From Bacteroidota bacterium (lineage in GTDB: Bacteria; Bacteroidota; Bacteroidia; Cytophagales; Cyclobacteriaceae): a DNA stretch of 55,960 nt. The notes beneath the pieces are model-generated. The model was not told where the DNA came from. It searched no databases and saw only the letters and a program-made list of their open reading frames with translations. The first letter of the stretch is position 1; every line of letters begins with the position of its first letter. The position numbers were made by a program, and so were the translations under genes. This document shows, piece after piece, positions 9,478-19,363 of the stretch. The stretch is taken from contig JACZXH010000012.1 of the NCBI GenBank assembly GCA_022571715.1, forward strand, positions 1 to 55,960, written 5' to 3'.

Positions 9478-11838
9478 ATGGTCCTGAAATTTTTTGCAAT
9501 TATAGCTCTGATGGTAATGGCATTGACCATAACTGGTAATGCACAGGATAAATTTACTCTCAGTGGTTATGTAAGGGATGCTGAAAACGGGGAGGAACTG
9601 ATTGGCGTAACTCTTTTTATCTCAGAATTAAACAAAGGAGCAGTAACTAATGTATATGGGTTTTATTCACTGACACTTGCTCCGGGAACATATACACTTA
9701 CTTTAAGATATATTGGATTTAAAACCAAGCAAGTGAAAATGGATGTGACCGCTAATTTGTCATATAACTTCGACATGATTTCTGAATTAATAGCCATGAA
9801 GGAGGTTGTGGTTTTCGCTGAGGCTGTTGATGCCAATGTTTCAGACGTATCAATGAGTAAAGTGGATTTGAATATAGGACAGATCAAGAAACTTCCGGCA
9901 TTGCTTGGCGAACCTGATTTATTAAAAACCATACAAATGCTTCCTGGTGTGATCTCAGCAGGTGAAGGAACAAGTGCATATTTTGTCAGGGGAGGTAGCT
10001 CAGACCAAAACCTGATATTAATCGATGAGGCACCAATATATGACCCGTCGCATCTTTTTGGTTTTTTATCAATATTTAATTCGGATGCAATTAAAGGATC
10101 AGAGTTATACAAAGGCGGGATACCTGCAAAATATGGTGGAAGGCTCTCGAGTATTCTGGATGTAAGAACCAAAGATGGCAATAATAAAAAATTCTCCGGG
10201 TCCTTTGGAATCGGTAGTATTGCCAGCAGGATGTTGATTGAAGGACCATTACGTAAGGACAGGAGTTCATTTTTGGTTTCAGCAAGGAGATCCTACGTAG
10301 ATGTTTTTCTTGCCCTGGCCAATAACAACAATCGCGTATATTTCTATGACATTAATGCCAAAATCAACTGGAAAGGTCAGAATAATAATCGTTTTTTCGT
10401 TACTGTGTATTCAGGTAGAGACGCTTTTATCCTGGACCAGGATTTTGGTTTTGACTGGGGCAATACAACCGCAACCATACGCTGGAATCATTTATTTAAT
10501 GAAAAACTTTTTTCGAATACCTCCCTGATAGTGAGTAATTTCGATTATGGTCTTGAACTTACAGACCCTGTACTGGGGTTCTTATGGACTTCTACCATAC
10601 AGGAATTTTCTTTTAAAGAAGACCTTACCTATTATGTTAGTCCGGATAATGAATTAAATTTCGGTTACCATTTAAGTTACCATAAGTTTTTGCCCGGCAA
10701 AATAACGCCAAATGCATCTTCCTCTATCTTTTCTACTGTAGAACTGGAAAAGTTGTTTGCACTTGACCATGCTTTCTATTTAGAAAATCAACGGAAGCTC
10801 AGCAATAAATTATTGATCAGATATGGAGTTAGGCTTTCTGTTTTTCAGAATGTTGGAGCCTCAACCATTTATACCTATGAGGATCCAAAGGATAACATTA
10901 ATATCAGGATTACAGAAGCTATAACGTATGGCACCCTTGAAAAAATAATTAGCTATGTTAACCTTGAACCACGTGTATCCATAAGGTATAATACAGGAAA
11001 ACATGCATCTGTCAAATTAAGTTATAACCGAATGGTTCAGAATGTTCATCTAATTTCAAGTGGTACGGTTCCGCTGCCTTTCAATACATGGTATCCAAGT
11101 TATCCCTATCTGAAGCCTCAAATTGCTGACCAGATTGCAGGTGGATATTTCAGAAACTTTCGTAACAATAATTACGAATTCTCTGTTGAAGGGTATTATA
11201 AATGGCTGAACAATGTTACAGACTTTGCCGACAATGCCGACATTTTTTTCAACCCGAACCTGTCAACTGAATTCAGACAGGGCATTTCCCGATCTTATGG
11301 CCTGGAATTATTATTGAAAAAAAACACAGGGTTTCTGACGGGATTTGCAAGCTATACGTACTCAAAAGCAGAACGACAAATAGAAGGAGTTAATGATGGC
11401 AATGTTTTCGTAGCAAATTACGACAGGAGAAATGCATTCAATGTGCTGGGCACATATGAATTTAACAGGAAATGGACTTTTGGATTCGGGTTTACCTATG
11501 GTACAGGCAGGCCGATAACCCTGGCAACTGGAAAATATGGTGTTAATGGGTATGTTCCGGATTTCATAACCGAGCGAAACGGTTTTCGATTACCGGATTA
11601 TCACCGAATGGATCTAAGCGCTACCTTGACTTCTAAAAAAAATAAGGATAGAAAATGGAAATCAAGCTGGGTGTTTTCCATTTACAATGTGTACAACCGC
11701 AAAAATATTTTTACCATTTTCACCAGACAACCTCAAGATGATAACGGCGATCCATCAGGTGAGCCTGGAGCAAAAGAGTTTGTGGCAGTTTACCTGTTTC
11801 CTGTGCTGCCTTCTGTCAACTATAATATTCGTTTTTAA
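9478..11838 (+). CDS. TonB-dependent outer-membrane receptor with CarboxypepD_reg-like domain
   Basis: 786 residues. Residues 1-22 are a Sec signal peptide ending NAQ. Residues 25-110 form a carboxypeptidase-regulatory-like beta-sandwich (LSGYVRDAENGEELIGV, GFYSLTLAPGTYTL), the usual Bacteroidota N-terminal extension. A plug domain follows at about 120-230 (GEPDLLKTIQMLPGV, YFVRGGSSDQNLILIDEAP, KGGIPAKYGGRLSSILDV), and then a 22-stranded barrel to the C-terminal aromatic strand ending YNIRF. It imports a large or scarce ligand using TonB energy. With DUF4249 as partner instead of SusD, the ligand is probably not a polysaccharide, but this is a weak inference. Confidence 0.93.
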   Translation: MVLKFFAIIALMVMALTITGNAQDKFTLSGYVRDAENGEELIGVTLFISELNKGAVTNVYGFYSLTLAPGTYTLTLRYIGFKTKQVKMDVTANLSYNFDMISELIAMKEVVVFAEAVDANVSDVSMSKVDLNIGQIKKLPALLGEPDLLKTIQMLPGVISAGEGTSAYFVRGGSSDQNLILIDEAPIYDPSHLFGFLSIFNSDAIKGSELYKGGIPAKYGGRLSSILDVRTKDGNNKKFSGSFGIGSIASRMLIEGPLRKDRSSFLVSARRSYVDVFLALANNNNRVYFYDINAKINWKGQNNNRFFVTVYSGRDAFILDQDFGFDWGNTTATIRWNHLFNEKLFSNTSLIVSNFDYGLELTDPVLGFLWTSTIQEFSFKEDLTYYVSPDNELNFGYHLSYHKFLPGKITPNASSSIFSTVELEKLFALDHAFYLENQRKLSNKLLIRYGVRLSVFQNVGASTIYTYEDPKDNINIRITEAITYGTLEKIISYVNLEPRVSIRYNTGKHASVKLSYNRMVQNVHLISSGTVPLPFNTWYPSYPYLKPQIADQIAGGYFRNFRNNNYEFSVEGYYKWLNNVTDFADNADIFFNPNLSTEFRQGISRSYGLELLLKKNTGFLTGFASYTYSKAERQIEGVNDGNVFVANYDRRNAFNVLGTYEFNRKWTFGFGFTYGTGRPITLATGKYGVNGYVPDFITERNGFRLPDYHRMDLSATLTSKKNKDRKWKSSWVFSIYNVYNRKNIFTIFTRQPQDDNGDPSGEPGAKEFVAVYLFPVLPSVNYNIRF

Positions 11839-11839
11839 C

Positions 11840-12685
11840 ATGAAGAATAAAAACTATATAGCCATTCCGTTGACATATCTGACTTTAATGCTAGCCTTTT
11901 CGTGCGAAGAAGTAGTGATTATTAACCTTCCGGAAACAGAGCGTAAAATTGTAATTGAAGGATTGCTTACCGACGAGTTTAAAAGTCATTATATTAGGGT
12001 GTCGCAGGTCATGGATTTTTACGAATCAGGAGCATTCCCTGTGGTTACTGATGCTGAAGTATTTGTAACCACTGATGAAGGCGAGATGTTCCGGTATATA
12101 TACAATCCTACCGGTGAGATCCTATATGCCGGGTACTATTTTTCAGAACAGGAATATGCTGGCAGACCGGGAATCTCATATTCAATGAAAGTATTGCTGG
12201 GCGGGATTGAATTCACCGCAATTGATTCGATGGTAGGTGTGACCTCTATTGACAGCCTGGGTACTCGAATAAATGAGGATGAGAAAGCTAACACCGAATT
12301 TGATAGTTTGTATTGGGAAGTTCTACTGTATGCCAGCGAACCACAGGAAGTAAAAAACTATTATTTATTTAATTTTTACAGAAACGGCCAACTGGCCAGA
12401 GATGATGTTACGGATATTTATGCGTTTGACGATACCGCATTGGGAGGATCGCTCGACGGACTTGCCTCTCCGGTTTTTTATGCAAAGGGAGATACTGCTA
12501 CGGTGGAAATAATGAGCCTGACCCGTAGTGGATACATATATTATTTCGATCTCGTGAACATACTAAACAATGACAGCGGTTTTTTCAGCCCACCGCCAAC
12601 TAATCCGAGATCGAATATAAGCGAGGGTGCTGTGGGCATCTGGCAGGTATCGGCTGTGTCTCGTAAAAAGTTGGTAATAAAATGA
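11840..12685 (+). CDS. DUF4249 lipoprotein, partner of the TonB receptor
   Basis: 281 residues, starting one base after the receptor stop codon, so the two are almost certainly co-translated. The N-terminus has a hydrophobic stretch ending LAFSC, a good lipobox, followed by EEVVIINLPE. Downstream are KIVIEGLLTDEF, typical of DUF4249, beta-rich segments, and the family end ISEGAVGIWQVSAVSRKKLVIK. DUF4249 proteins are surface or periplasmic lipoproteins coded next to TonB receptors in Bacteroidota and are thought to help ligand capture. At 281 residues it is somewhat shorter than the 350-400 I would expect. Confidence 0.85.
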   Translation: MKNKNYIAIPLTYLTLMLAFSCEEVVIINLPETERKIVIEGLLTDEFKSHYIRVSQVMDFYESGAFPVVTDAEVFVTTDEGEMFRYIYNPTGEILYAGYYFSEQEYAGRPGISYSMKVLLGGIEFTAIDSMVGVTSIDSLGTRINEDEKANTEFDSLYWEVLLYASEPQEVKNYYLFNFYRNGQLARDDVTDIYAFDDTALGGSLDGLASPVFYAKGDTATVEIMSLTRSGYIYYFDLVNILNNDSGFFSPPPTNPRSNISEGAVGIWQVSAVSRKKLVIK

Positions 12686-12811
12686 GAGTATGCCTCTGTA
12701 AAGAAGATGTGGAATTTTTTTGAAAATAAACCCGTTGTTTTATTATTCCTGATTCTTACTGGTGGTTCAAAACAAATTCCTATTTTCGGAAAAAATTGTT
12801 GAAAGGCAAAA

Positions 12812-15712
12812 ATGAGAGCAAACCTGTTTTTTGTTTTATTTATGATCCTTCCGGCAGTTGTAATCGGGCAGATTGTACTTGACACCGCCCCTTCTTCATT
12901 GAAGTGGTTCCAGATCAACACGGAGGCTTTTAAAATTATTTTTCCCGAAGGGTACAATACAGAAGCTATGCGGGTAGCTAATACTATGCAACATTTGTAT
13001 GAACCCGTATCTAGCAGCCTGAAGACGGAACCAAAAAAAATATCGATAATTCTACAGAATCAAAATGCAATTTCAAACGGATTTGTAACTCTGGCTCCCC
13101 GGCGCTCTGAGTTTTATACCATGTCTCCCCAGGAATACAAATTTCTGGGAACAAACGACTGGCTTGATCTGCTGGCAGTACATGAGTTCAGACACGTAGT
13201 CCAGAATGATAAAAGCATTGTTGGTTTTAACAAACTGATTTACTGGCTGCTGGGTGAAAGTGCGTTGTCGGGCATGGGATTTGCCTCTGTTCCTAGCTGG
13301 TTTGACGAAGGTGATGCAGTAGGTATGGAAACAGCACTAACGCATAGCGGAAGAGGACGGATGCCTTCCTTTAATATGGCCCTGCGCGCAGCTTACCTCG
13401 AACATGGCTCATATAATTATCACAAACAGTACCTCCGGTCTTTCAAAGACTTTGTTCCTAACCATTATGTGTTGGGTTATCACCTTTCGACGTATTTGCG
13501 GAATTCGCACCAGGATAATAAAAATATCTGGGAGCCCATTACACTAAATGCCTACAAGTATTCCTTTCTACCATTTAATTTCTCAAATTCTATAAGGAAA
13601 TATACGGGTAAAAGAGTTGTAAAAACGTATAATGCAATGGCATTGCAATTGAAAGATCTATGGAAAAAGCAGATCTCCGGCCTTTCATTTACACCGTTTG
13701 TGAGAGTAAACCACCGAAAAAACAATGTCTTTACAAATTATGAGTATCCACATATGCTGGAAGACGGATCTGTCGTGGCGCTCAAATCAGGTTTATCAGA
13801 TATTGAAAAATTTATACTGATTTCCGCAGATGGAAGTGAAAGGAATGAATTTACACCAGGCGTTATGAATGATCCGGGATATGTTACGGTAGGTGGTAAC
13901 CTGATTGTTTGGACCGAATACGCGTTTGACCCAAGGTGGGCAAAGCAGGCGTATAGCGTTGTTAAAACGTACAATTTAAAAACGAAAAAATATACATCAC
14001 TCACTCATCATACGCGTTTTTCAGGAGCGGCTGTTTCACCTGACGGTATCCGAATTGTGGTTGTGGATAACCAGGAACAGGGACTGTATCAGATTATGAT
14101 AATAAGCGCCAACATGGGTATAGCTTTAAAATCGCTGACTACGCCTTCATCTGCATTTTACTCGATGCCACACTGGTCGGATGACGGCCGCTACATTGCT
14201 GTCCTGAAGCATAGTCGTAAAGGAAAGGCGGTCGTCAGAATCAATGTAGAAACCAGTGAAGAGGAAGTGTTGATTGATTATTCCAGAGAAAATATTGGCT
14301 ACCCTGTGCTGTACAAGGACCATCTGTTTTACAATTCAGCGTATAATGGAATTGACAATATTTATTCCCTGAATCTTAAATCGGGTAGGAAAAGTCAGGT
14401 GACATTAAGTAAATACGGCGCTTTTAATCCTTCTTTCGCACCGGATGGAAGTGGGATTTATTATAATGATTTTACAAAAGATGGAATGGATATTGTGAAA
14501 ATCCCCTTTGATTCATCGGCCTGGACACCCATTGAAAATGTTGAAATACGTAAAGTAAATTATTTTCAGTCTCTGGTCAAACAGGAAAACAATCCGGATG
14601 TTTTAAGTCAGGTTCCAGTAAAAAAATATCCTGTTACCCCTTATTCCAAAGGCAAGCAATTACTGAATATTAATAGTTGGGGACCGTATTTCAACACTTC
14701 GGTATTCAACTATAATATTGGAATTTTCTTTCAGGATATATTAAGTATTAACAACGGTTTTCTGGGATATGAATTCAATGTAGATGAGTTGGCAGGTAAA
14801 TGGAAATTTAATTATAGCTACCAGGGGTTTTATCCCATTATCGACTTTTCGGCCTCAGCCGGATCTAGAAATGCTACTGAAAGAATCAGAGATAGTACCA
14901 ATGTGATTAGAGATGTGGCTTTTGACTGGAAGGAATCAGGGTTCAGAACCGGATTAAGAGTACCACTGAATCTTACAAATTCAAAATATGCAACCACATT
15001 CACGGTTGGAGAGTTTGTAGGGTATAATTTTATATCCGATTTTATCAATGATTATACAGGCGAAAATCGGTTGTTTTACGGGCAATTAGGCAATGGTAAG
15101 TTGGTTAGCAATGAATTTGAAATAGAGTTCAGTAATTTTCTAAAAAGGTCTAAACGGGATATCAGGAGCAAATGGGGACAATATGTAATTGTAAATACCT
15201 TATCAACCCCCTATGGTGGCGATTACGACGGAGGATTATTTGCAACAGCCGGGCTGCTGTTTTTTCCGGGAATATTCAAACACCACAGCACTAATTTTTT
15301 AATAGGGTATCAAACCCAGAAAATCACTTTAGCACCAGATAATTATTGGTTTTCCAGCAAAGTACCCTTTCCAAGAGGATACGGATCTTCGGTATGGGAA
15401 AAATTTATCACCCTCCGTACAAACTATGAGTTTACCTTGTGGAATGCAGATCTGGCCATCGGCCCCGTTCTGAATATACAACGAATACGGACAAAATTAT
15501 TTTATGATATCGCCCGTGGTGAATCGAATGTTATAAACAACGAGTTTAATATAATGTTACAGGATGAATTTATATATAAGTCCTTTGGCGGTGAACTTTG
15601 GTTCGATTTTAATATCATGCGGTTGCTGCCGCTGCTCAGCGGAGGTGTGAGGGCAGTATATATCCAGAATAACTGGAATTTTACGGTAGTAATAGGCAGC
15701 ATACAAATATAG
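12812..15712 (+). CDS. Gluzincin-like protease / beta-propeller / outer-membrane barrel fusion
   Basis: 966 residues with a signal peptide ending VIGQ near residue 20. Residues 30-250 look like a zinc metallopeptidase: HEFRH at 124-128 fits HExxH, and WFDEGDAV places a glutamate at 166, matching the third ligand of gluzincins. About residues 300-590 carry TolB/WD40-like propeller repeats (SPDGIRIVVVD, SDDGRYIAVL, APDGSGIYYND). The C-terminal 350 residues alternate aromatic and polar residues like an outer-membrane barrel (NNGFLGYEFNVDEL, FPRGYGSSVWEKFITLRTNYEF, resembling surface-antigen barrels). The whole is probably anchored in the outer membrane with the protease in the periplasm. Its substrate is unknown. 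It follows the DUF4249 gene by 126 bases and may be in the same transcript. Confidence 0.75.
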   Translation: MRANLFFVLFMILPAVVIGQIVLDTAPSSLKWFQINTEAFKIIFPEGYNTEAMRVANTMQHLYEPVSSSLKTEPKKISIILQNQNAISNGFVTLAPRRSEFYTMSPQEYKFLGTNDWLDLLAVHEFRHVVQNDKSIVGFNKLIYWLLGESALSGMGFASVPSWFDEGDAVGMETALTHSGRGRMPSFNMALRAAYLEHGSYNYHKQYLRSFKDFVPNHYVLGYHLSTYLRNSHQDNKNIWEPITLNAYKYSFLPFNFSNSIRKYTGKRVVKTYNAMALQLKDLWKKQISGLSFTPFVRVNHRKNNVFTNYEYPHMLEDGSVVALKSGLSDIEKFILISADGSERNEFTPGVMNDPGYVTVGGNLIVWTEYAFDPRWAKQAYSVVKTYNLKTKKYTSLTHHTRFSGAAVSPDGIRIVVVDNQEQGLYQIMIISANMGIALKSLTTPSSAFYSMPHWSDDGRYIAVLKHSRKGKAVVRINVETSEEEVLIDYSRENIGYPVLYKDHLFYNSAYNGIDNIYSLNLKSGRKSQVTLSKYGAFNPSFAPDGSGIYYNDFTKDGMDIVKIPFDSSAWTPIENVEIRKVNYFQSLVKQENNPDVLSQVPVKKYPVTPYSKGKQLLNINSWGPYFNTSVFNYNIGIFFQDILSINNGFLGYEFNVDELAGKWKFNYSYQGFYPIIDFSASAGSRNATERIRDSTNVIRDVAFDWKESGFRTGLRVPLNLTNSKYATTFTVGEFVGYNFISDFINDYTGENRLFYGQLGNGKLVSNEFEIEFSNFLKRSKRDIRSKWGQYVIVNTLSTPYGGDYDGGLFATAGLLFFPGIFKHHSTNFLIGYQTQKITLAPDNYWFSSKVPFPRGYGSSVWEKFITLRTNYEFTLWNADLAIGPVLNIQRIRTKLFYDIARGESNVINNEFNIMLQDEFIYKSFGGELWFDFNIMRLLPLLSGGVRAVYIQNNWNFTVVIGSIQI

Positions 15713-15834
15713 CAGGCATGTCCTGTTTTCACAATTTCCCTTTTGAGGTTTAATCATGAAAAGATGCATAGTAAATTGAAAATACTCTTTTTTAAAACTA
15801 ATTTTGTGCCTTCTAAAAATTTATCCAATAATAA

Positions 15835-17490
15835 ATGGCCGAAGTAATTCGTATGCCGAAGATGAGTGACACCATGGAAGATGGGGTACTTGCTAAGTGG
15901 CTGAAAAAAGAAGGAGATGAAATAAAGTCCGGCGACATTATTGCCGAGGTTGAAACCGATAAGGCAACTATGGAACTGGAAGCATATGATGATGGAATAT
16001 TGTTGCACCTTGGGGTGAAAAATGGTGAAGTTGTCCCTGTAAACGGGGTTTTAGCCATAGTTGGAAAGAAAGGAGAAAATATTGATGATTTACTGAATGA
16101 GATCTCTGAGACGACAGAAAAGGACACTCCGGACGTTGCTTCGAAAGAACCGGCAAAAGAAGAAGCACCATCGCCTGAAGAAGCAATTGATACAAGCGGA
16201 ATAAAAGCCTCCTTGATCACCATGCCTAAAATGAGCGATACAATGACAGAGGGCACCATTGCTTCCTGGTTAAAAAAAGAAGGCGAAGAAGTTAAATCAG
16301 GGGATGTACTCGCAGAAATCGAAACAGATAAAGCTACGATGGAGTTGGAATCGTACGAAGATGGGATCTTGTTATATATCGGTCCGAAGACCGGTGAATC
16401 AGTACCTGTGGATGGAGTACTGGCTGTTATTGGGGCAAAAGGTGCCGACTTCAACAAATTGCTCATGGCTCATGAAGCAAAAAGTAAGACTACGGAGGTT
16501 AAAACAGAAGGAGAAACGAAGGCCGTTGAATCCGTACCAGAGGTGTCAACAGCAATTCCAACTCAAGCTCCTCCTGTTCCTGTAGAAACTAGTACCTCCG
16601 GCAGTAACGGGCGGATAAAAGCTTCACCACTGGCAAAGATACTTGCCGGTGAGAAAGGGTATGACATATCAATGATAAAGGGAACAGGTGACGGCGGCCG
16701 AATTGTGAAGCGGGATGTGGAGGCCTTTGTACCTTCAACAGCATCTGCACCAGGGCCAATGACTGGTCCGGAAACCACGGATATAGTGCTTCCCGAAATT
16801 GTGGGGGAGGAGCGATACGAAGAGGTGCCTTTGTCACAAATGCGAAAAATAATAGCCCAAAGGCTGGCTGAAAGTAAATTTTCATCTCCGCATTTTTATC
16901 TTACAATGGAAATAAATATGGACAAGGCGATTGAGGCCAGGCAGTCCATGAACGAAGTTTCTCCGGTAAAGATCAGTTTTAATGATATGATCATAAAGGC
17001 TGTTGCTGTTGCATTGAGAAAACATCCGAAAGTAAATGTAAGCTGGTTGGGAGACAAGATAAGATTTAATAAGCACATTCACATTGGTGTGGCAGTAGCG
17101 GTTGAAGAAGGACTTCTGGTTCCGGTAGTCCGTTTTGCAGATAATAAAACTCTTTCGCACATTGCGACGGAGGTGAAAAGCCTGGCTACCCGGGCGCACG
17201 AAAAGAAATTACAGCCTGAGGATTGGGAAGGAAACACTTTTACGATATCTAACCTCGGCATGTTCGGTATTGAGGAGTTTACGGCCATTATAAATCCACC
17301 TGACGCATGCATTTTGGCTGTTGGGGGTATAAAGCAGACTGCTGTTGTTAAAGAAGGACAACTCGTACCCGGTAACCTGATGAAGGTTACCATGTCATGC
17401 GACCACCGGGCCGTGGACGGAATGGTAGGATCTGCTTTTTTACAAACACTGAAAGAACTTCTGGAAGATCCGGTGCGGATTTTGATTTAA
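15835..17490 (+). CDS. pdhC: Pyruvate dehydrogenase E2, dihydrolipoamide acetyltransferase
   Basis: 551 residues. Two lipoyl domains are present, with lipoyl lysines at 43 and 166, each in ETDKATMELE. Each is followed by an Ala/Pro/Glu-rich linker. A peripheral subunit-binding domain follows at about 260-300 (IKASPLAKILAGEKGYD, GTGDGGRIVKRDVEAF). The catalytic domain ends with SCDHRAVDGMVGSAF, carrying the active-site His and Asp. It transfers acetyl from lipoate to CoA in the pyruvate dehydrogenase complex. The two lipoyl repeats and KMSDTM motifs fit pyruvate rather than 2-oxoglutarate E2. No E1 or E3 gene is beside it. Confidence 0.93.
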   Translation: MAEVIRMPKMSDTMEDGVLAKWLKKEGDEIKSGDIIAEVETDKATMELEAYDDGILLHLGVKNGEVVPVNGVLAIVGKKGENIDDLLNEISETTEKDTPDVASKEPAKEEAPSPEEAIDTSGIKASLITMPKMSDTMTEGTIASWLKKEGEEVKSGDVLAEIETDKATMELESYEDGILLYIGPKTGESVPVDGVLAVIGAKGADFNKLLMAHEAKSKTTEVKTEGETKAVESVPEVSTAIPTQAPPVPVETSTSGSNGRIKASPLAKILAGEKGYDISMIKGTGDGGRIVKRDVEAFVPSTASAPGPMTGPETTDIVLPEIVGEERYEEVPLSQMRKIIAQRLAESKFSSPHFYLTMEINMDKAIEARQSMNEVSPVKISFNDMIIKAVAVALRKHPKVNVSWLGDKIRFNKHIHIGVAVAVEEGLLVPVVRFADNKTLSHIATEVKSLATRAHEKKLQPEDWEGNTFTISNLGMFGIEEFTAIINPPDACILAVGGIKQTAVVKEGQLVPGNLMKVTMSCDHRAVDGMVGSAFLQTLKELLEDPVRILI

Positions 17491-17610
17491 ATATCGGCGG
17501 TTTCCAGTTGTGCAGGGTGCTTTTTTTCATGTTTCGTGCCATTATGTCAATGGTACATAATTTGATGATCCTGTTTATGTACAGTGTTATAGAAATTATA
17601 GTTTTTGGTT

Positions 17611-18156
17611 ATGAAGATGAAAAAATATAAATCGACGACCGTTCTGGCAGTATCGAAAAATGGCCAAGTTGCTATTGGCGCCGACGGCCAGGCAACAATG
17701 GGCAATTATGTTGCTAAAAGCAATGTAAATAAAATACGTATACTGCAGGATGGAAATATAGTGACTGGATTTGCAGGATCTACTGCCGATGCCTTTACAC
17801 TGCTCGAACGTTTCGATCAGAAACTTTCGAATTATAGTGGAAACATGAAAAGAGCGGCAATTGAACTTGCCAAAGACTGGCGGACAGACAGATACCTCAG
17901 ACGGTTGGAAGCTATGATCATCATTGCAACTAAAGAAGAAATTCTTATCGTGTCCGGAACAGGAGATGTGCTGGAGCCTGATAATCAGATTGCAGCCATT
18001 GGCTCCGGAGCTATGTACGCCCAGTCTGCGGCGCTTGCATTGAAAAAGCATGCCCCAAAACTTAACGCCGAACAAATAGTAACCGAAAGTCTGCATATTG
18101 CCGCTGACATTTGTATATATACCAACCATAATCTAATGATAGAAGTACTGAAATAG
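17611..18156 (+). CDS. hslV: HslV (ClpQ) proteasome-like protease subunit
   Basis: 181 residues. The product has the family core STTVLAVSKNGQVAIGADGQATMGN, TGFAGSTADAFTLLERF, DWRTDRYLRRLEAM and SLHIAADICIYTNHN. HslV is an N-terminal threonine protease that forms the HslUV complex. Here the catalytic Thr-Thr is preceded by a short lysine-rich leader (MKMKKYKS from 17611, MKKYKS from 17617), which must be removed. ATGs at 17611 and 17617 are both possible, and a TTG at 17605 less so. No hslU is adjacent, so the ATPase partner must be elsewhere. The stop lies four bases from the end of the convergent membrane protein gene. Confidence 0.93.
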   Translation: MKMKKYKSTTVLAVSKNGQVAIGADGQATMGNYVAKSNVNKIRILQDGNIVTGFAGSTADAFTLLERFDQKLSNYSGNMKRAAIELAKDWRTDRYLRRLEAMIIIATKEEILIVSGTGDVLEPDNQIAAIGSGAMYAQSAALALKKHAPKLNAEQIVTESLHIAADICIYTNHNLMIEVLK

Positions 18157-18160
18157 TTCT

Positions 18161-19252
18161 TTAGCTTCTTTTGTTTTCAACATATAGGTTTGTCTGCTGC
18201 GTCAGCGCTTTCCTGGTATTAAAAATGATATTGGCGAAAAATATCAGAATAATGACAGCATTGGCTAAACCGGCTGCTTTCCTGATCTCTGCATGCTGCG
18301 CCATATCGGCGCCCATTCGCAATATGAGTGAAAGATGAAAAAGCACTACCCATACATATAAAGAAGGACTAAAAATATTTAGATTTTTTTTCGTAAAACC
18401 AGGAAGAATGATTGGCCCGTGGGCGAAGATCATCGAAAAAGTATAGCCAAGAAAAAAACTATGCACGATCATATCATATTGATTTGGAAGTACACTTCCG
18501 GTAATTATTAAAACTCCGGAAAGGAATAACCATACATATCCCACCAGTAATAAAATTGCTATATACCGGTACTGGCCAGCTTTTTTTATCGATGTTTTAA
18601 TGATATCAAATATCAGTAGCCAAAGCGAAATAAAGATCAGCGATGAACCAAGAACTATTTTACCATAATCCGGGTAGGGCATAAATATACCCGCGAGAAA
18701 CATAAACAAGAATAAATAAAGCAACGACATATTAAAGTTTTTAACGGGAAGGAATTTGGTTAACTCCAGTCGTTCGCCTACTATAGTGAAAATAATAAAA
18801 GCCATCCACCAGTGGAGTACCAGCGGCAATGGTCTTCCTGCAAGCAATCCAGCCGATGCGATGATCCAGCAGAGCGCACCCATCATCATAATTCTGTAAT
18901 AGGGTTCTCTGGTTTGCTTTAACCACCAAAAATAAGTTACTACAAGACCCAAACCGGCCAACAATTGAAAATAAAGGGCTGCTTTATAAATTCCTATAAT
19001 AATAAAAAGGACACTTAACCCTGAAATAACCGGGAAGACAATATACCACCGTCGTTCATAAACCGGAAGGGTTTTTTCAAGTGTGATTACCGTACCGATA
19101 AATCCACCGACCATAAGCAGCCCGTGAGTGCCGCTAATATTTTGAACAGGTATGTCCCATCCAATCTGTAAAAGGCCTGTAAGCAGACCCACAATCAGTG
19201 CAAGTAGAATCCATGGAGCTACAATAATATAGAGTTGATGTAGTTTACTCAC
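18161..19252 (-). CDS. NnrS-like polytopic membrane protein
   Basis: 363 residues, almost all hydrophobic, with about eleven to twelve transmembrane helices. Histidines sit within or near helices: GTHGLLMVGGFIGTVITLEK near the N-terminus and VHSFFLGYTFSMIFAHGPIILPGF in the C-terminal half. This layout resembles the NnrS family, heme- and copper-associated membrane proteins linked to nitric-oxide stress. Specific function is not established by the sequence. The adjoining cupin gene is on the same strand, about 110 bases upstream. Confidence 0.6.
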   Translation of the reverse strand: MSKLHQLYIIVAPWILLALIVGLLTGLLQIGWDIPVQNISGTHGLLMVGGFIGTVITLEKTLPVYERRWYIVFPVISGLSVLFIIIGIYKAALYFQLLAGLGLVVTYFWWLKQTREPYYRIMMMGALCWIIASAGLLAGRPLPLVLHWWMAFIIFTIVGERLELTKFLPVKNFNMSLLYLFLFMFLAGIFMPYPDYGKIVLGSSLIFISLWLLIFDIIKTSIKKAGQYRYIAILLLVGYVWLFLSGVLIITGSVLPNQYDMIVHSFFLGYTFSMIFAHGPIILPGFTKKNLNIFSPSLYVWVVLFHLSLILRMGADMAQHAEIRKAAGLANAVIILIFFANIIFNTRKALTQQTNLYVENKRS

Positions 19253-19363
19253 TCTGTTCGATTATCCAGCAAGCTGTTTTGTATGTTGTTTGCTGCCACT
19301 TTGTTGATTGATATTTATAACATGTTAAATCAAATTATTCCTTTTAAAATTGATTCGAATTAA

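Noticed and set aside
12708-12803. 31-codon frame (MWNFFENKPVVLLFLILTGG) between the DUF4249 and protease-barrel genes
   Set aside because: Short, hydrophobic and unsupported; the neighbouring genes have complete starts and ends without it.
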